Positions 1 through 9,080 of a stretch of 64,000 nucleotides of DNA are shown piece by piece. Under the pieces are notes generated by a model. That model was not told the DNA's origin. It searched no databases and worked only from the letters and a program-made list of their open reading frames with translations. Source of the DNA: Linanthus parryae (taxonomy: Eukaryota > Streptophyta > Magnoliopsida > Ericales > Polemoniaceae); the NCBI GenBank assembly GCA_023055425.1, contig JALGPY010000009.1:16743775-16807774 (forward strand). Direction: 5' to 3'. A program made the position numbers and the translations under genes. The first letter of the stretch is position 1; every line of letters begins with the position of its first letter.

Positions 1-539
1 GCAAGGATTGGTCTATGCATTTAGATGATAGCTTATGGGCATATAGGACTGCTTACAAGACTCCTTTAGGCATGTCTCCCTACCAGTTAGTATTTGGGAA
101 GTCATGTCATCTTCCGGTGGAACTTGAGCACAAGGCATTCTGGGCCTTGAAGAAGATCAACTTGGACGCTAAGCTCTCAGGTGAGCTACGGAAGCAAGCA
201 CTACTCGAACTTGAAGAATTTCGATTGATGACATATGAAAGTGCAAAAATCTATAAGGAGAGGACGAAACAGTGGCACGATAGGCACATCATCCCGAGAG
301 ACTTCAAAGTTGGACAGCGAGTACTGATCTTCAATGCCAGACTAAAGCTGTTTCCAGGGAAACTGAAATCTAGGTGGAGTGGTCCCTACACGATTACTGC
401 AGTTTATCCATGGGGATCGCTGGAGGTGGAAGATGCAAATGGGAACAGATTTAAGGTGAATGGCCAGAGAGCGAAACCGTATGTGGACGGGAATTTCATC
501 GGAGTCATTGAATGGCTTCATGCAACTCCCGCAATGTGA
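1..539 (+). CDS. Integrase C-terminal part of A1 pol (5' end outside window)
   Basis: Open from base 3 to the stop at 537-539 and entered from outside the window, so the ATG at 15 is not a real start. The protein reads from the end of the integrase catalytic core ([20 protein letters not shown]) through the basic linker ([12 protein letters not shown]) to a C-terminal domain with [15 protein letters not shown] and VNGQRAKPY, the usual end of Ty3/gypsy integrases, which insert the cDNA into the host chromosome. The stop is followed by the same conserved non-coding block found in elements A2, B and C. No stop is seen in the visible part. Confidence 0.93.
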   Translation, partial: KDWSMHLDDSLWAYRTAYKTPLGMSPYQLVFGKSCHLPVELEHKAFWALKKINLDAKLSGELRKQALLELEEFRLMTYESAKIYKERTKQWHDRHIIPRDFKVGQRVLIFNARLKLFPGKLKSRWSGPYTITAVYPWGSLEVEDANGNRFKVNGQRAKPYVDGNFIGVIEWLHATPAM

Positions 540-548
540 TTAATCTCT

Positions 549-610
549 GAGGTAACTGGGTCGGGCCGTCGACCTTAAATTACAAAGCGCTTGTTGGGAG
601 GCAACCCAAC
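549..610 (+). other. Conserved post-integrase non-coding block (A1)
   Basis: From GAGGTAAC to CCCAAC this stretch is shared with 10363-10423 (A2) and, on the minus strand, 43097-43157 (C), 50253-50313 (B1) and 57423-57483 (B2). The core is GTCGACC...AAATTACAA-GCGCTTG, then TTGGGAGGCAACCCAA, which can fold as TTGGG/CCCAA with a short loop. It starts within about 10-25 nt of the integrase stop in every copy. Function unknown. Confidence 0.8.
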
Positions 611-1315
611 CTATTTATTGCTGTAGAGTAGTTTTTAATACTGTTTTGTGATTTTTATTCTGTTTGATTTCGTTGAGAGGTGCGAGAGAGTGGATTTAAT
701 ATTTCCAATGAGTATGTGCAGGATTACGAGGTGAAAGGCCTATTTCGGATCCCCCGTCTTGATGCGCGCGTGCGAAACAAAGTAAAAATTGAAGATTTGC
801 AGCCCAATACGCGTGTCGGGATCCGAAGTGAAGGAATTGAAGGTATAAGACATTCCAGCACCTATTCAACACACGCACCTGGGGAAGATCATGTTCCCGG
901 ACTCCCCGTCTTGATATGCGCAAGAATTTGATTAGCAAACGGAGAAAGCTAGCACGCCGGCACGGATTACGAGGTGAAATTCTGAAGGACAGACTGAAAT
1001 AAGGATTGAACAGTGCCAACGTGTGGGGGTGGTCGAGAGCTTTCCGTAGATAGGTGGATCGCGCAAATCGGAGTCCGGATGATGAAGTTACGCCAAAAAG
1101 GATGCTTTAGAGAGTTAAACGAGGCCAAAAGCATCCGGAATTGCAAAACGTGCCTTGGAACGCGTGAAATTGACAAATGAAATATTCCCCGGATTTTGGG
1201 AGTGTTTTAAGGTGAAAATGGAGTCTCGAGGTCGAGGAGATCCTTAGGAAAGCAAAGGCACGATCGAATACGCGAAAATTTGACGAAAAGGATGTTTTTG
1301 GCAAGCTCCAGCATT
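611..1315 (+). other. Pol-ORF2 spacer of A1, non-coding
   Basis: No supported gene. It aligns with 10424-11129 of A2 (for example GGATTTAATATTTCCAATGA at both places). A polypurine-like tract GTGTGGGGGTGGT lies at 1021-1033 and resembles the true tract at 4578-4589. Short ORFs here are not conserved between A1 and A2. Confidence 0.7.
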
Positions 1316-1495
1316 GTCTTCGTAGGAAGACAAATTGTCTTCGTACGAAGACTTTATACTTAGAAAAAATTTTGAGCTCTGAAGTTGTCTTCCTATAACA
1401 CAATGCAGTATCTATATAGGAAGACCTTCGTAGGAAGACAAATTGTCTTCGTACGAAGACTCTTCGCACGAAGACATTTGTCTTCCTACGAAGAC
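1316..1495 (+). repeat. Palindrome array of A1, upstream of ORF2
   Basis: Several copies of a 16-bp palindrome: GTCTTCGTAGGAAGAC at 1316, perfect GTCTTCGTACGAAGAC at 1337 and 1445, a contiguous TCTTCGCACGAAGAC at 1461, and GTCTTCCTACGAAGAC at 1480; a longer inverted pair (TCTTCCTATA / TATAGGAAGA) lies between. Neighbouring copies are spaced about 20-21 bp, except the 15-bp step at 1445-1461. The block aligns with 4947-5124 in the LTR, including the non-palindromic middle (GCAGTATCTAT), so it is a duplicated cassette. Confidence 0.9.
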
Positions 1496-2228
1496 ATCGG
1501 GCAGAATGACATTTTTACCACACACGAAGAACAGCTATGGGTTACTTCTTGGGGGCATTATGGACTTTTTGGCTCACCATTTGTTGAAGACATCAGCTGG
1601 CCCCGTCCTCTTCTTCATTCTTCACAAACCCAGTTCCTCTTCTCCTCCATAGCCGCGCACCACCTCAAATCGCCCTTCCCTTGTTTCTTCCCCAAAATCA
1701 ACAAACAACCCAAGGTTTTGCTCGCAATTCAGAGGAGAACAAGGATTGCAAGGTGGTTTTGAGGGAGATTGAGGGACAAGAGAGAAATCAGAGGAGGAAG
1801 AAGCTAGGGTTTCGAAGCAAAGTTGAGGAATTGGACAAATTGGAGCTTGATTCAGCCTACGGTCAAGAAGGCAACGCTAACGGGGACTACACAAGGAGTA
1901 CGGAGCATCACCCAATTCAAGTTTCGACAAATTCTCTCGGCAACCTCAAAATCAGCCCGGTTTGTCAAATTCTGAATTTTTTGTGCCCGTAAGACTTGCT
2001 CCGGGCACGTAGGTATACTCTAAACTAGTTATTTCAATATTCGAGTCCTAGGCACAAATTGAGTAAAAGCCCAATTATTTTTTTGTTGCGCTTAGTAGCG
2101 TGCTTGGGGGCGATTGCGTAGAGTCCTAGGAATTATTTGCTTACGTGCCTACGTGTTTCATTCGGTACACACTTCTTGTCACGTGCACAACAGTTGAATT
2201 TCTCGTTTAACTTGAATTTGTATTCTTA
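1496..2228 (+). promoter_or_regulatory. Putative ORF2 promoter and leader of A1
   Basis: After the array comes ATTATGG at 1557-1563, at the same distance as ATTATGG before the LTR TATA-like box. The following bases, which in A2 read AAGGATAAAAACG, are missing here, so the TATA-like box appears deleted. At 1983-2008 the leader holds a hairpin: GTGCCCG (1983-1989), a 12-nt loop, CGGGCAC (2002-2008). The stem end and loop contain GTAAGA, a splice-donor-like string, and ACAACAG near 2191 could be an acceptor; splicing is not shown. The 103-codon ORF at 1681-1992 is not conserved in A2. Confidence 0.55.
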
Positions 2229-3518
2229 ATGGCGGGTGGAAAGAAACGGAAGACGGGAGAGGGTACCTCACAAGAAGCATCGGGGTCGGGCGAGCCTCAA
2301 TTAGAAATACCGCCCATTCCCCAATATGAAATCTTGAGTGCCCCTCCCCCGTCTAAACCGGGCATTGTAGGCCGACGAACGGCTAAGGTTAATGTGAAAG
2401 AACGGAGTATTGGGCCCGGGTGTTATGATAGTTACCGTTTTGTCACCTACGAGGCCCATCTAGACTCTCGCAACGATACATACTTGACCAAGAACGGGCA
2501 GCCCGAAAAGGCATTTCCTTTGCACGAGGATATGCCTACTCCTATCAAGGAAATTTTTTAGCGCGAGAAGCTTAACAACTGGTTTAAGCTAGTAGGGCAG
2601 TCTAGTTCCCATATTGCGAGAGAGTTTTGCCTCAACTTGAGGTATGCAAAAAATGGTGAGAGCCAAGACCCTCGTCTTGTGTACTGTCGGAACCAGTGGA
2701 TAGTCTTCACGCCAGAGGCTATCGCTTTGGCCATGGGTTTCCCCGCGTTGAAAGAGGGTTGTGGGTACGAGACTGTTCTTCGTAGTGAGAATCTTTGGTC
2801 TCGTTTGAATGCATTTTGTTTTGCGAAAGGGGTAGATCCATGGGACAGAAAAGGGGAGGTGATTCATTGGAAGGCCGAAAAGAAGCATTATAGGCCGGAG
2901 GCAAGGTGGTGCTGTGAATTGCTAGAGAACTGGGTTTTGGGAATCACACGAAACCCTAGTTACTCTTTCCGCCTATCGGTCTGGGCTCTCTGTCTTTACA
3001 CCGGGGTTAGGATCGATATCCCTAAGTTTATCTGGGAAAATTGTCTAGAGAGGGTGTCGAAGTATAACAAGTTAGGTCCCGGTCATACTTGCTTGCTGAC
3101 TCACCTAGCCAAAACAGCCGAAGTAGTCATTGGGAGAGACATGGATTTGAAACCGTTCACATCGAGGAAATGGCATAGGTTTGATGAGACAGCGAGGAAG
3201 AAGGGCAAGGGTAGGAGGATGAACACCTCTAGGTTTGATAACCAGGTTGCCTATGACCACCTGAGAGAGGAGATGGCCCGGGATAGAATCGAGAGAAGAC
3301 GCCAGTTTGCCCACACTCGGGACAATCAGGCGAAGCTGGGTGGATTAATCCAGATGGTGGGCCAGTGGGTCATACAGTCGAGTGGTCAGGCGGCGAGGGA
3401 GTTTGTTCCACCGGTCCCGACGGCGGATCCGTGGTTCCAGGAGGATGAATTTGAGTATCCGGTTCCGCCGAGTGAGGATGAGGAAGAAGATGAGGAGGAG
3501 GAAGAAGAAGACGAGTAG
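2229..3518 (+). pseudogene. ORF2 (env-like position, 'putative plant transposon protein' type) of A1
   Basis: Start ATG at 2229; a single in-frame TAG at 2559-2561 splits an otherwise open frame of about 430 codons. A2 has a sense codon (ACT) there. The N-terminus is MAGGKKRKTGEG, with a KKRK nuclear-localisation-like motif. The central domain has LVYCRNQWIVFTPEAI and YRPEARWCCELLENWV, then a helical part ending near LGPGHTCLLTHLAKTAEV; the C-terminus is very acidic (SEDEEEDEEEEEEDE). The same pattern occurs in ORF2 of A2, B and C, and as far as I recall in Pfam's plant-specific Transposase_32 family. I see no signal peptide or transmembrane segment, so envelope function is unlikely. Molecular function unknown; a nuclear DNA-associated role is my inference. 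Confidence 0.8.
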
Positions 3519-4553
3519 TGGAGTGTGCCCTCGTGCTAGAATTGTTGAGTCCTCGTGTTATCGTTGAGGACAACGATGCATTCTAGTGTGGGGGTGGTTG
3601 AGTCCTTTTTACTAGTCAGTGTTGAGTCTTTGCATCGCCCATGTCAGCATGTAGTTAGAAATTTTTGGTTATGTCCTTATTTTTCTTTTTATTATTCATC
3701 TTTTTGCGTGCACGTTTTGGTATTATTGAGTCATCCCACCATTATTGAGTCATTAGTCGAGTTGGCCGTGCATATAGTATAGGTAAAAAAAATAAAAAAA
3801 AAAAAAAAATTTGAGAAAGGGCAATCGAAAGAAGCTGAAAATTCGGTAAAATCGAGAAGTGTGAGACTTTTAGGCATAGGGCGTGAATTGCGATTGAGAG
3901 TGACAATGTGAGTTTCCCTTAGTAAGTATAGAGAAACTTTCTTTACGGGAATGCGTGCCTATTTTACACACGAACTTAATTTTTCAAATTTAAAGTGTGT
4001 GCCTAGTTTTCTTACAAGAGTTGAGCTAGGTGTGAGCTAAACAAGCCGAACGTTCTTGTGTACGTCTTAGGTAGTCGCCAACCCGCCTCGTAGTGGCACA
4101 CAGAACAGCTGTGCGAGGTGTGTATTAGAGCACTCACTGCTTATAGAACTTACCTTGTAGGACCACTAGTAAACCCTGATTTGAACCATGGATTCTTTGA
4201 CAACCTTTGGACTTAGGGTGACGATTCTTGGCCTTCATCACTGATTGGTTAGAATCACCGCTTTAGTGCGTCACGAGGGTGTTGTAGTTGAGGGGGTTCG
4301 ATGAGGGAGTAATTCATGCTATACTTGTGTGAGTCTTACATATCGCATGCACTTCATTTGTGATCTTCGAGGGGAATGCGAGGGTGAGTGAGAGTAGGCT
4401 TGCGCACTTCGGTGTGGCGGTGTTCCATGGCATTACAACATGGACACAAGTGAGGAGAGCCGTGAGTGTGTACCATCTAATACACACACAACTTGGGTTG
4501 GGGGAAAGCAAGAGAAAGTTTTGGCTTGAGAGAAATGGAATTGACTTGGGAGA
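3519..4553 (+). other. 3' non-coding region of A1
   Basis: No gene. A polypurine-like tract GTGTGGGGGTGGT lies at 3586-3598, 68 nt after the ORF2 stop. An A-rich run covers about 3783-3810. The stretch from 3840 to 4480 aligns with 13570-14240 of A2 (for example GTGTACGTCTTAGGTAGTCG in both). Confidence 0.7.
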
Positions 4554-4590
4554 TTTGCTCGGGACGAGCAAAAGGTAGTGTGGGGGTAGT
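4554..4590 (+). promoter_or_regulatory. Hairpin plus polypurine tract of A1
   Basis: TTTGCTCG (4554-4561), loop GGA, CGAGCAAA (4565-4572), then the purine-rich GGTAGTGTGGGGGTAG ending just before the LTR. The tract primes plus-strand DNA synthesis in LTR elements. The hairpin is kept in A2, B1, B2 and C with matched stem changes. Confidence 0.85.
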
Positions 4591-4946
4591 TGATAACTCC
4601 GTTTTCGGAGTTATTTTATGCCTTATATTTCTACGTTTTGCGTGCTTATCATGGAGAATTCGTCGTCTTTTGAGTAAATTGAGCTTAAATGAGATAATGT
4701 GAGTTCATATGCGTTACTTGTTAAATCCGGGCGTTTCTTTAGTTATTTGGGCTTTTATTGTGATATGATCGCGGGTTGTGTTTTCGTGTTGTGATTCGCA
4801 GGAAAACAGGGCTTGGAGGATCATGCGGGAGATGGAAGCAAACTTCGGAAGCAAGGAACTCAAAGGAGAGTCAAATGGAAGAAGGAAGGAAGGAGAAAGT
4901 CAAAGGAAGGAAGAGAAAGTCAAAGAAAAGAAGGCTGGAACAGAGG

Positions 4947-5124
4947 GTCTTCGTACTAAGACAATTGTCTTAGTACGAAGACAATATACTTAGCCAAATT
5001 TTGGCTCTGCAAAAAGTCTTCTCAAACAAGCTTGCAGTATCTATGTGAGAAGACCTTCGTAGGAAGACAATTTGTCTTCGTACGAAGACTCTTCCTACGA
5101 AGACAAATGTCTTCCTACGAAGAC
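4947..5124 (+). repeat. Palindrome array in A1 LTR
   Basis: GTCTTCGTACTAAGAC (4947-4962) and GTCTTAGTACGAAGAC (4967-4982) are joined by AATT, so 4947-4982 is one perfect 36-bp palindrome. Further copies lie about 5050-5124, including the perfect GTCTTCGTACGAAGAC and the last, GTCTTCCTACGAAGAC, at 5109-5124. The middle carries GCAGTATCTATG flanked by GTCTTCTC/GAGAAGAC. The arrangement matches 1316-1495. Confidence 0.92.
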
Positions 5125-5198
5125 ATCGCTGAAAGTGCAGAATTTTTCCGGGGCTTTTTCGTAGTTTATCCAAACTTTGTAATAGGATTATGGAAACA

Positions 5199-5206
5199 TA
5201 TTTAAG
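5199..5206 (+). promoter_or_regulatory. TATA-like box of A1 LTR
   Basis: TATTTAAG, 74 nt after the last palindrome. The same string follows the array by 74 nt in the A2 LTR (16011-16018). Likely core promoter of the genomic RNA; the start site is not visible. Confidence 0.55.
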
Positions 5207-5566
5207 CATTCTAGGTCGACTTTTTGAGTAGTTTTTGACGTAAGGAACATCTTTTGGAGATCAAGAAGCTTTTGGGAGAGCTTTGGAGCTTTGGATCATC
5301 CGTTTGGATTCTAAACTCTCTTCTTTTCTTGATTTTTATGTTTAAACTCATTAGACTTGTCGTTTTGAACATGAATATGAGTAGCTAAACGTTATTTGCT
5401 GGGAATTCTCGTTTGGTGTAGCTAGGGTTTGATCTAAAGTTGATGTTTTGATGATTGTGATGCATGTTCTAGCTTAATCTCACGTGTTTATTCACTATTA
5501 TGGTTTATTTACGTTCCTCATTATATTATCTTTGCGAGTAGCTAACGTAGAGATAAACTAAATTAG

Positions 5567-5770
5567 TTTTCACGTGGTAACTCCGTGAGAATTAGTCGGT
5601 AAATTGAATAATCCACCTAGTCGTATCGATGTTTGGTAACTCGACATCGTTAACTAGGATCGTTAAAGTAGAAATATGGTTTTAATGCATGCTTAAAGAT
5701 AAACTAGACTTGGTAACTCGGTTTGGTTTAGTTCAAAGTATAGTGAACTTGCTTGGTAACTCGGTAAGTT
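5567..5770 (+). other. Four-hairpin series with constant loop in A1 LTR
   Basis: Four stem-loops expose (T)TGGTAACTC(G). H1: 5567-5574 pairs with 5584-5591. H2: CGATGT 5627-5632 with ACATCG 5644-5649. H3: AACTA 5702-5706 with TAGTT 5729-5733. H4: AACTTGC 5746-5752 with GTAAGTT 5764-5770. They lie 370-570 nt downstream of the TATA-like box, so they should be in the genomic RNA. A2 keeps all four loops while stems change in a paired way. Confidence 0.75.
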
Positions 5771-6108
5771 TAATATTGCTTGATTAATAGTGAATGACAC
5801 GTGGTTGTTTTACAAATCAAAATATAAATTTAGATCAACCTAGTGAACCTAGAGAATTCCCGGTACTTTTCTCTTATTTGACAAAAACCCCCAAATATTA
5901 ATTCTTTATTAATCGTGAACTATTTCACTTGGTTAATTGAGAATATTGCGTTTATTTTATTATAATTAGATAAAAACACAACTTGCGACGTACCCACATA
6001 AGGTTTAGAATAATAGTTAATTTAAACAAAGTCCCTTGGGTTCGACAACCCGGATTTCCGGTTTATTACTACACACGACAGCTGTGCACTTGCAGTTGGA
6101 CCGTGTCA

Positions 6109-7280
6109 GTCCAACACATATCATCCCACGCAATCACCCCAACTTCAGCTATGCCAATCCAAACAGTGGATTATATGCACCCGGTCAGAGACCAAATGCT
6201 CCATACCAAGCGCAAAGGCAGGCTCCACAACAAGAAGACCAAGAGACAAATGCTTTATTGAGGAAACTACTATCTAATCAAGACAGGTTGGAGACAACAA
6301 TTGTCTCAATACAAGCCACAACGAAGAGCCACGAGACTCAGATTGGACAGATTGCCAATCAGAATATCAAACTCCCACCGGGCATGGTTCTAGCAAACAC
6401 CATCACGCCTAATGAGTAGCTGAACGCGATCACAACTCGCAGTGGCATCCCTAATGAGGATCCCCCATATCGTAGCCACGTGCGAGCAGAATCAACTAAG
6501 GCAACCGAGAAGGCGTTGGATGAAGCAATTCCCGTGCCTACCGTGATTCCCCAATTAAAGGACACAAGTAGGAAGTCGGAGGAGAAGCAAAAGCCAAAGG
6601 AGTACAACATGCGTGTACCATACCCTCAAAGGTTGAAGAGCCAAGAGATGCTAAGCACTTCAAGAAATTTGTGGATATTTTCAGGAAGTTGCATATCAAC
6701 ATCCCTTTCGCGGAGGCCATTTCACAAATGCCCAAGTACGCCAAATTTATGAAGGACCTCCTTTCCAATAGGAGGCACATGGATGATTTTGAGACTGTGA
6801 CCCTAAATGAAGAGTGTAGCGCCGTGGTGCAAAAGGCGTTGCCAAAGAAGATGAAAGATCCGGGCAGTTTCATCATTCCTGTGACATTGGGAGATGCATT
6901 CCTTGGTAGAGCATTGTGTGATCTTGGCGCAAGCATCAATTTGATGCCCACATCAGTATTTGAGCAACTTGGTGTAGGGGATCAAAAACCTACTCGTATG
7001 TGCTTGCAGATGGCTGATCGTACCATCAAACGCCCAAGAGGCGTTTTAGAGGATGTACTTGTTAGAGTCGAAGGGCTCATCTTCCCCGCAGACTTTGTGA
7101 TTCTAGACATGGAGGCTGACGATGATGTTCCACTCATATTGGGATGACCATTCCTTGCCACGGGGAAGACTATCATTGATTATTCCAATGGAGAGTTGAT
7201 GATGCGGTTTAACAATGAAAAGGTGGCATTCAATGTATTTGATGCTATGAAGTTCCCCGCATATGCGGTGAGTGAGCAGT
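6109..7280 (+). pseudogene. Gag C-terminal part and protease of A2
   Basis: The protein begins within gag (HPNFSYANPNSGLYAPGQ, equivalent to HPGFRYGNPNAAIYAPGF in element C), passes a coiled region and a stop at 6417-6419, then LNAITTRSG...PPYRSHVRAE. A frameshift near 6640-6670 leads into VPYPQR... and the INIPFAEA/MPKYAKFMKD stretch typical of the gag-protease junction. The aspartic protease core is ALCDLGASINLMP (catalytic Asp codon at 6920-6922), followed by ADFVILDMEAD and PLILG; a TGA replaces the next Arg/Gly codon at 7145-7147. The enzyme would cleave the gag-pol polyprotein. Not functional as it stands. Confidence 0.88.
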
Positions 7281-7479
7281 GATTTCGTGTGGAGGCATAC
7301 CCACCGGATGAGGAGGAAGACAGCTTATTGGAGCGGCTATATGAGGAGCTTGCTCTACTTGACTCAAGTGAGAAGGAACAAGCTATGGAAGCTCACTGCG
7401 CCAGCCCCTACCCATCTTTAATGAGGGAAGCAGGAAGATTCTTACTCCTTCTCTTATTACTGCTCCTAATTTAGAATTA

Positions 7480-9080
7480 AAACCTTTACCTGTTCATTTA
7501 AAATATTTATACTTGGGATCTAATGAAACCTTGCCTGTGATTGTGTCTGCATGTTTGGACAGGGAACAGGAGGATCAGCTTCTCAAGGTATTGCAAGAAA
7601 GGAAAGCAGCTATGGGATGGACCATAGCAGATATCAGGGGGATAAGACCCACAGTTTGCCAGCACAAGATCCGACTCATGGAAGATAAGAAACCGGTAGT
7701 CCAATATCAGCGCCGCCTCAACCCTCACATGTAGGAGGTGGTGAAGAAAGAAGTACTTAAATGGTTGGAAGCAGGTATCATCTATCCGATTTCCGACAGC
7801 ACATGGACTAGCTCGGTGCAGTGTGTCCCTAAGAAGGGAGGTATTACTATGGTGGAAGGGGAAAACGGTGATCAGATTGCCACTCGTACCGTTACTGGGT
7901 GGAGAGTTTGCATGGATTACCGCAAACTCAATGATGCCACATTGAAAGACCATTTTCCCTTCCCATTCGTTGATCGGATTCTTGATAGGCTGGCGCGCCA
8001 TTCTCATTACTGTTTTCTGGATGGGTACTCGGGGTATAATCAGATAGCAATTGAGCCAGCTGACCAGGAGAAGACAACATTCACTTGTCCATATGGGACT
8101 TTTGCCTTTAGACGCATGCCATTCGGGTTATGCAACACGCCTGCTACATTCCAGAGGTGTATGATGTCTATCTTCTCTGATATGATGGAGCAGAATTTTG
8201 AAGTCTTCATGGATGATTTTTCACTATTCGGTGATGGGTTCGAAGACTGTCTACAGCAGCTAGCTCGGGTTCTTAACAGATGTATTGATTCCAACCTAGT
8301 GCTCAACTAGAAAAAGTGTCATTTCATGGTGACCGAGGGGATAGTGTTGGGGAAAAAGATTTCAAGCAAGGGCTTAGAGGTAGACCGAGAAAAAATTGAG
8401 GTGGTTGAGAAACTTCCATACCCTACATCTGTCAAAGGGGTACGTAGTTTCTTAGGACATGCAGGGTTCTACCGGCGCTTCATTAAAGACTTTTCGAAGA
8501 TCACGAAGCCTTTGTCTAGATTGCTTGAGAAGGACGCAGTCTTTAATTTTAATGAAGAGTGCAAGATAACTTTTGATTTGCTCAAGAAGAAGTTGATTAG
8601 CGCGCCTATCATCACCACAGTAGACTGGACCCTACCATTTGAGCTCATGTGTGATGCCATTGATTATGCGGTGGGAGCAATTTTGGGAAAGTGAAAAGAC
8701 AAGGTAGCCCATGTTATTTATTATGCTAGCCGAACCTTGAACAATGCACAAGTAAATTATGCTACTACTGAGAAAGAAATGTTAGCTATTATTTTTGCAT
8801 TGGACAAGTTTTGTCTGTACCTTGTGGGTTCTCAGGTGACTATCTTCACGGGTCATGCTGCACTCAAGTATCTACTCACCAAGAAGGATGCAAAGCCGAG
8901 ATTTATTAGGTGGGTATTGTTGATGCAAGAATTTGATATAGAGATCAAAGACAAGAAAGGGGTAGAAAATGTAGTGGCTGACCATTTATCGCGTTTGGAG
9001 AATAAGAAGCATGAGGAGGTACCAATAAGAGAAGAGTTTCCAGACGAACAAATTATGGTAGTGGTTGCAGCTGTGCCTTG
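7480..9080 (+). pseudogene. Reverse transcriptase and RNase H of A2
   Basis: One frame with stops at 7732, 8308 and 8692. Recognisable in order: WTIADIRGI and the HKIRLMEDKKPV lead-in, [35 protein letters not shown] palm motif, [15 protein letters not shown], catalytic FMDD at 8206-8217, [19 protein letters not shown], then RNase H with [31 protein letters not shown] (position about 9000). These copy genomic RNA into DNA and remove the RNA strand. Order RT-RNaseH-integrase is Ty3/gypsy. The stops mean it needs help from other copies. Confidence 0.93.

Larger units (their letters stand above)
1..6108 (+). mobile_element. Athila-like Ty3/gypsy element A1, 3' part
   Basis: The left edge of the window cuts this element within integrase. 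Order seen: integrase C-terminus, non-coding spacer, palindrome array, ORF2, spacer, polypurine tract, LTR 4591-6108 (TG...CA). The order pol-ORF2-3' LTR and the ORF2 type fit Athila-type gypsy elements. The LTR end at 6108 is followed directly by the middle of another gag reading frame (A2), so A1 most simply lies inserted in A2 gag; the first five bases after it, GTCCA, should then also flank its 5' LTR outside the window. The alternative is a tandem made by unequal recombination. Confidence 0.85.
4591..6108 (+). repeat. 3' LTR of A1
   Basis: Starts TGATAACTCC after the polypurine tract and ends CGTGTCA, 1518 bp. It aligns over its length with 15501-16918 but with many substitutions and indels, so the two are not the LTR pair of one recent insertion. 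Contents in order: palindrome array 4947-5124, TATA-like TATTTAAG 5199-5206, hairpin series 5567-5770, and a 3' end with GGGTTCGACAACC and a GT(G)CACTTGC string resembling the ends of B and C LTRs. Confidence 0.9.

Noticed and set aside
1681..1992. 103-codon ORF in the A1 ORF2 leader as a small gene
   Set aside because: The A2 equivalent is not open or similar in protein sequence; better read as leader.
2229..3518. ORF2 as a retroviral envelope gene
   Set aside because: No signal peptide, transmembrane helix or cysteine pattern is visible; the position is env-like but the sequence is not.
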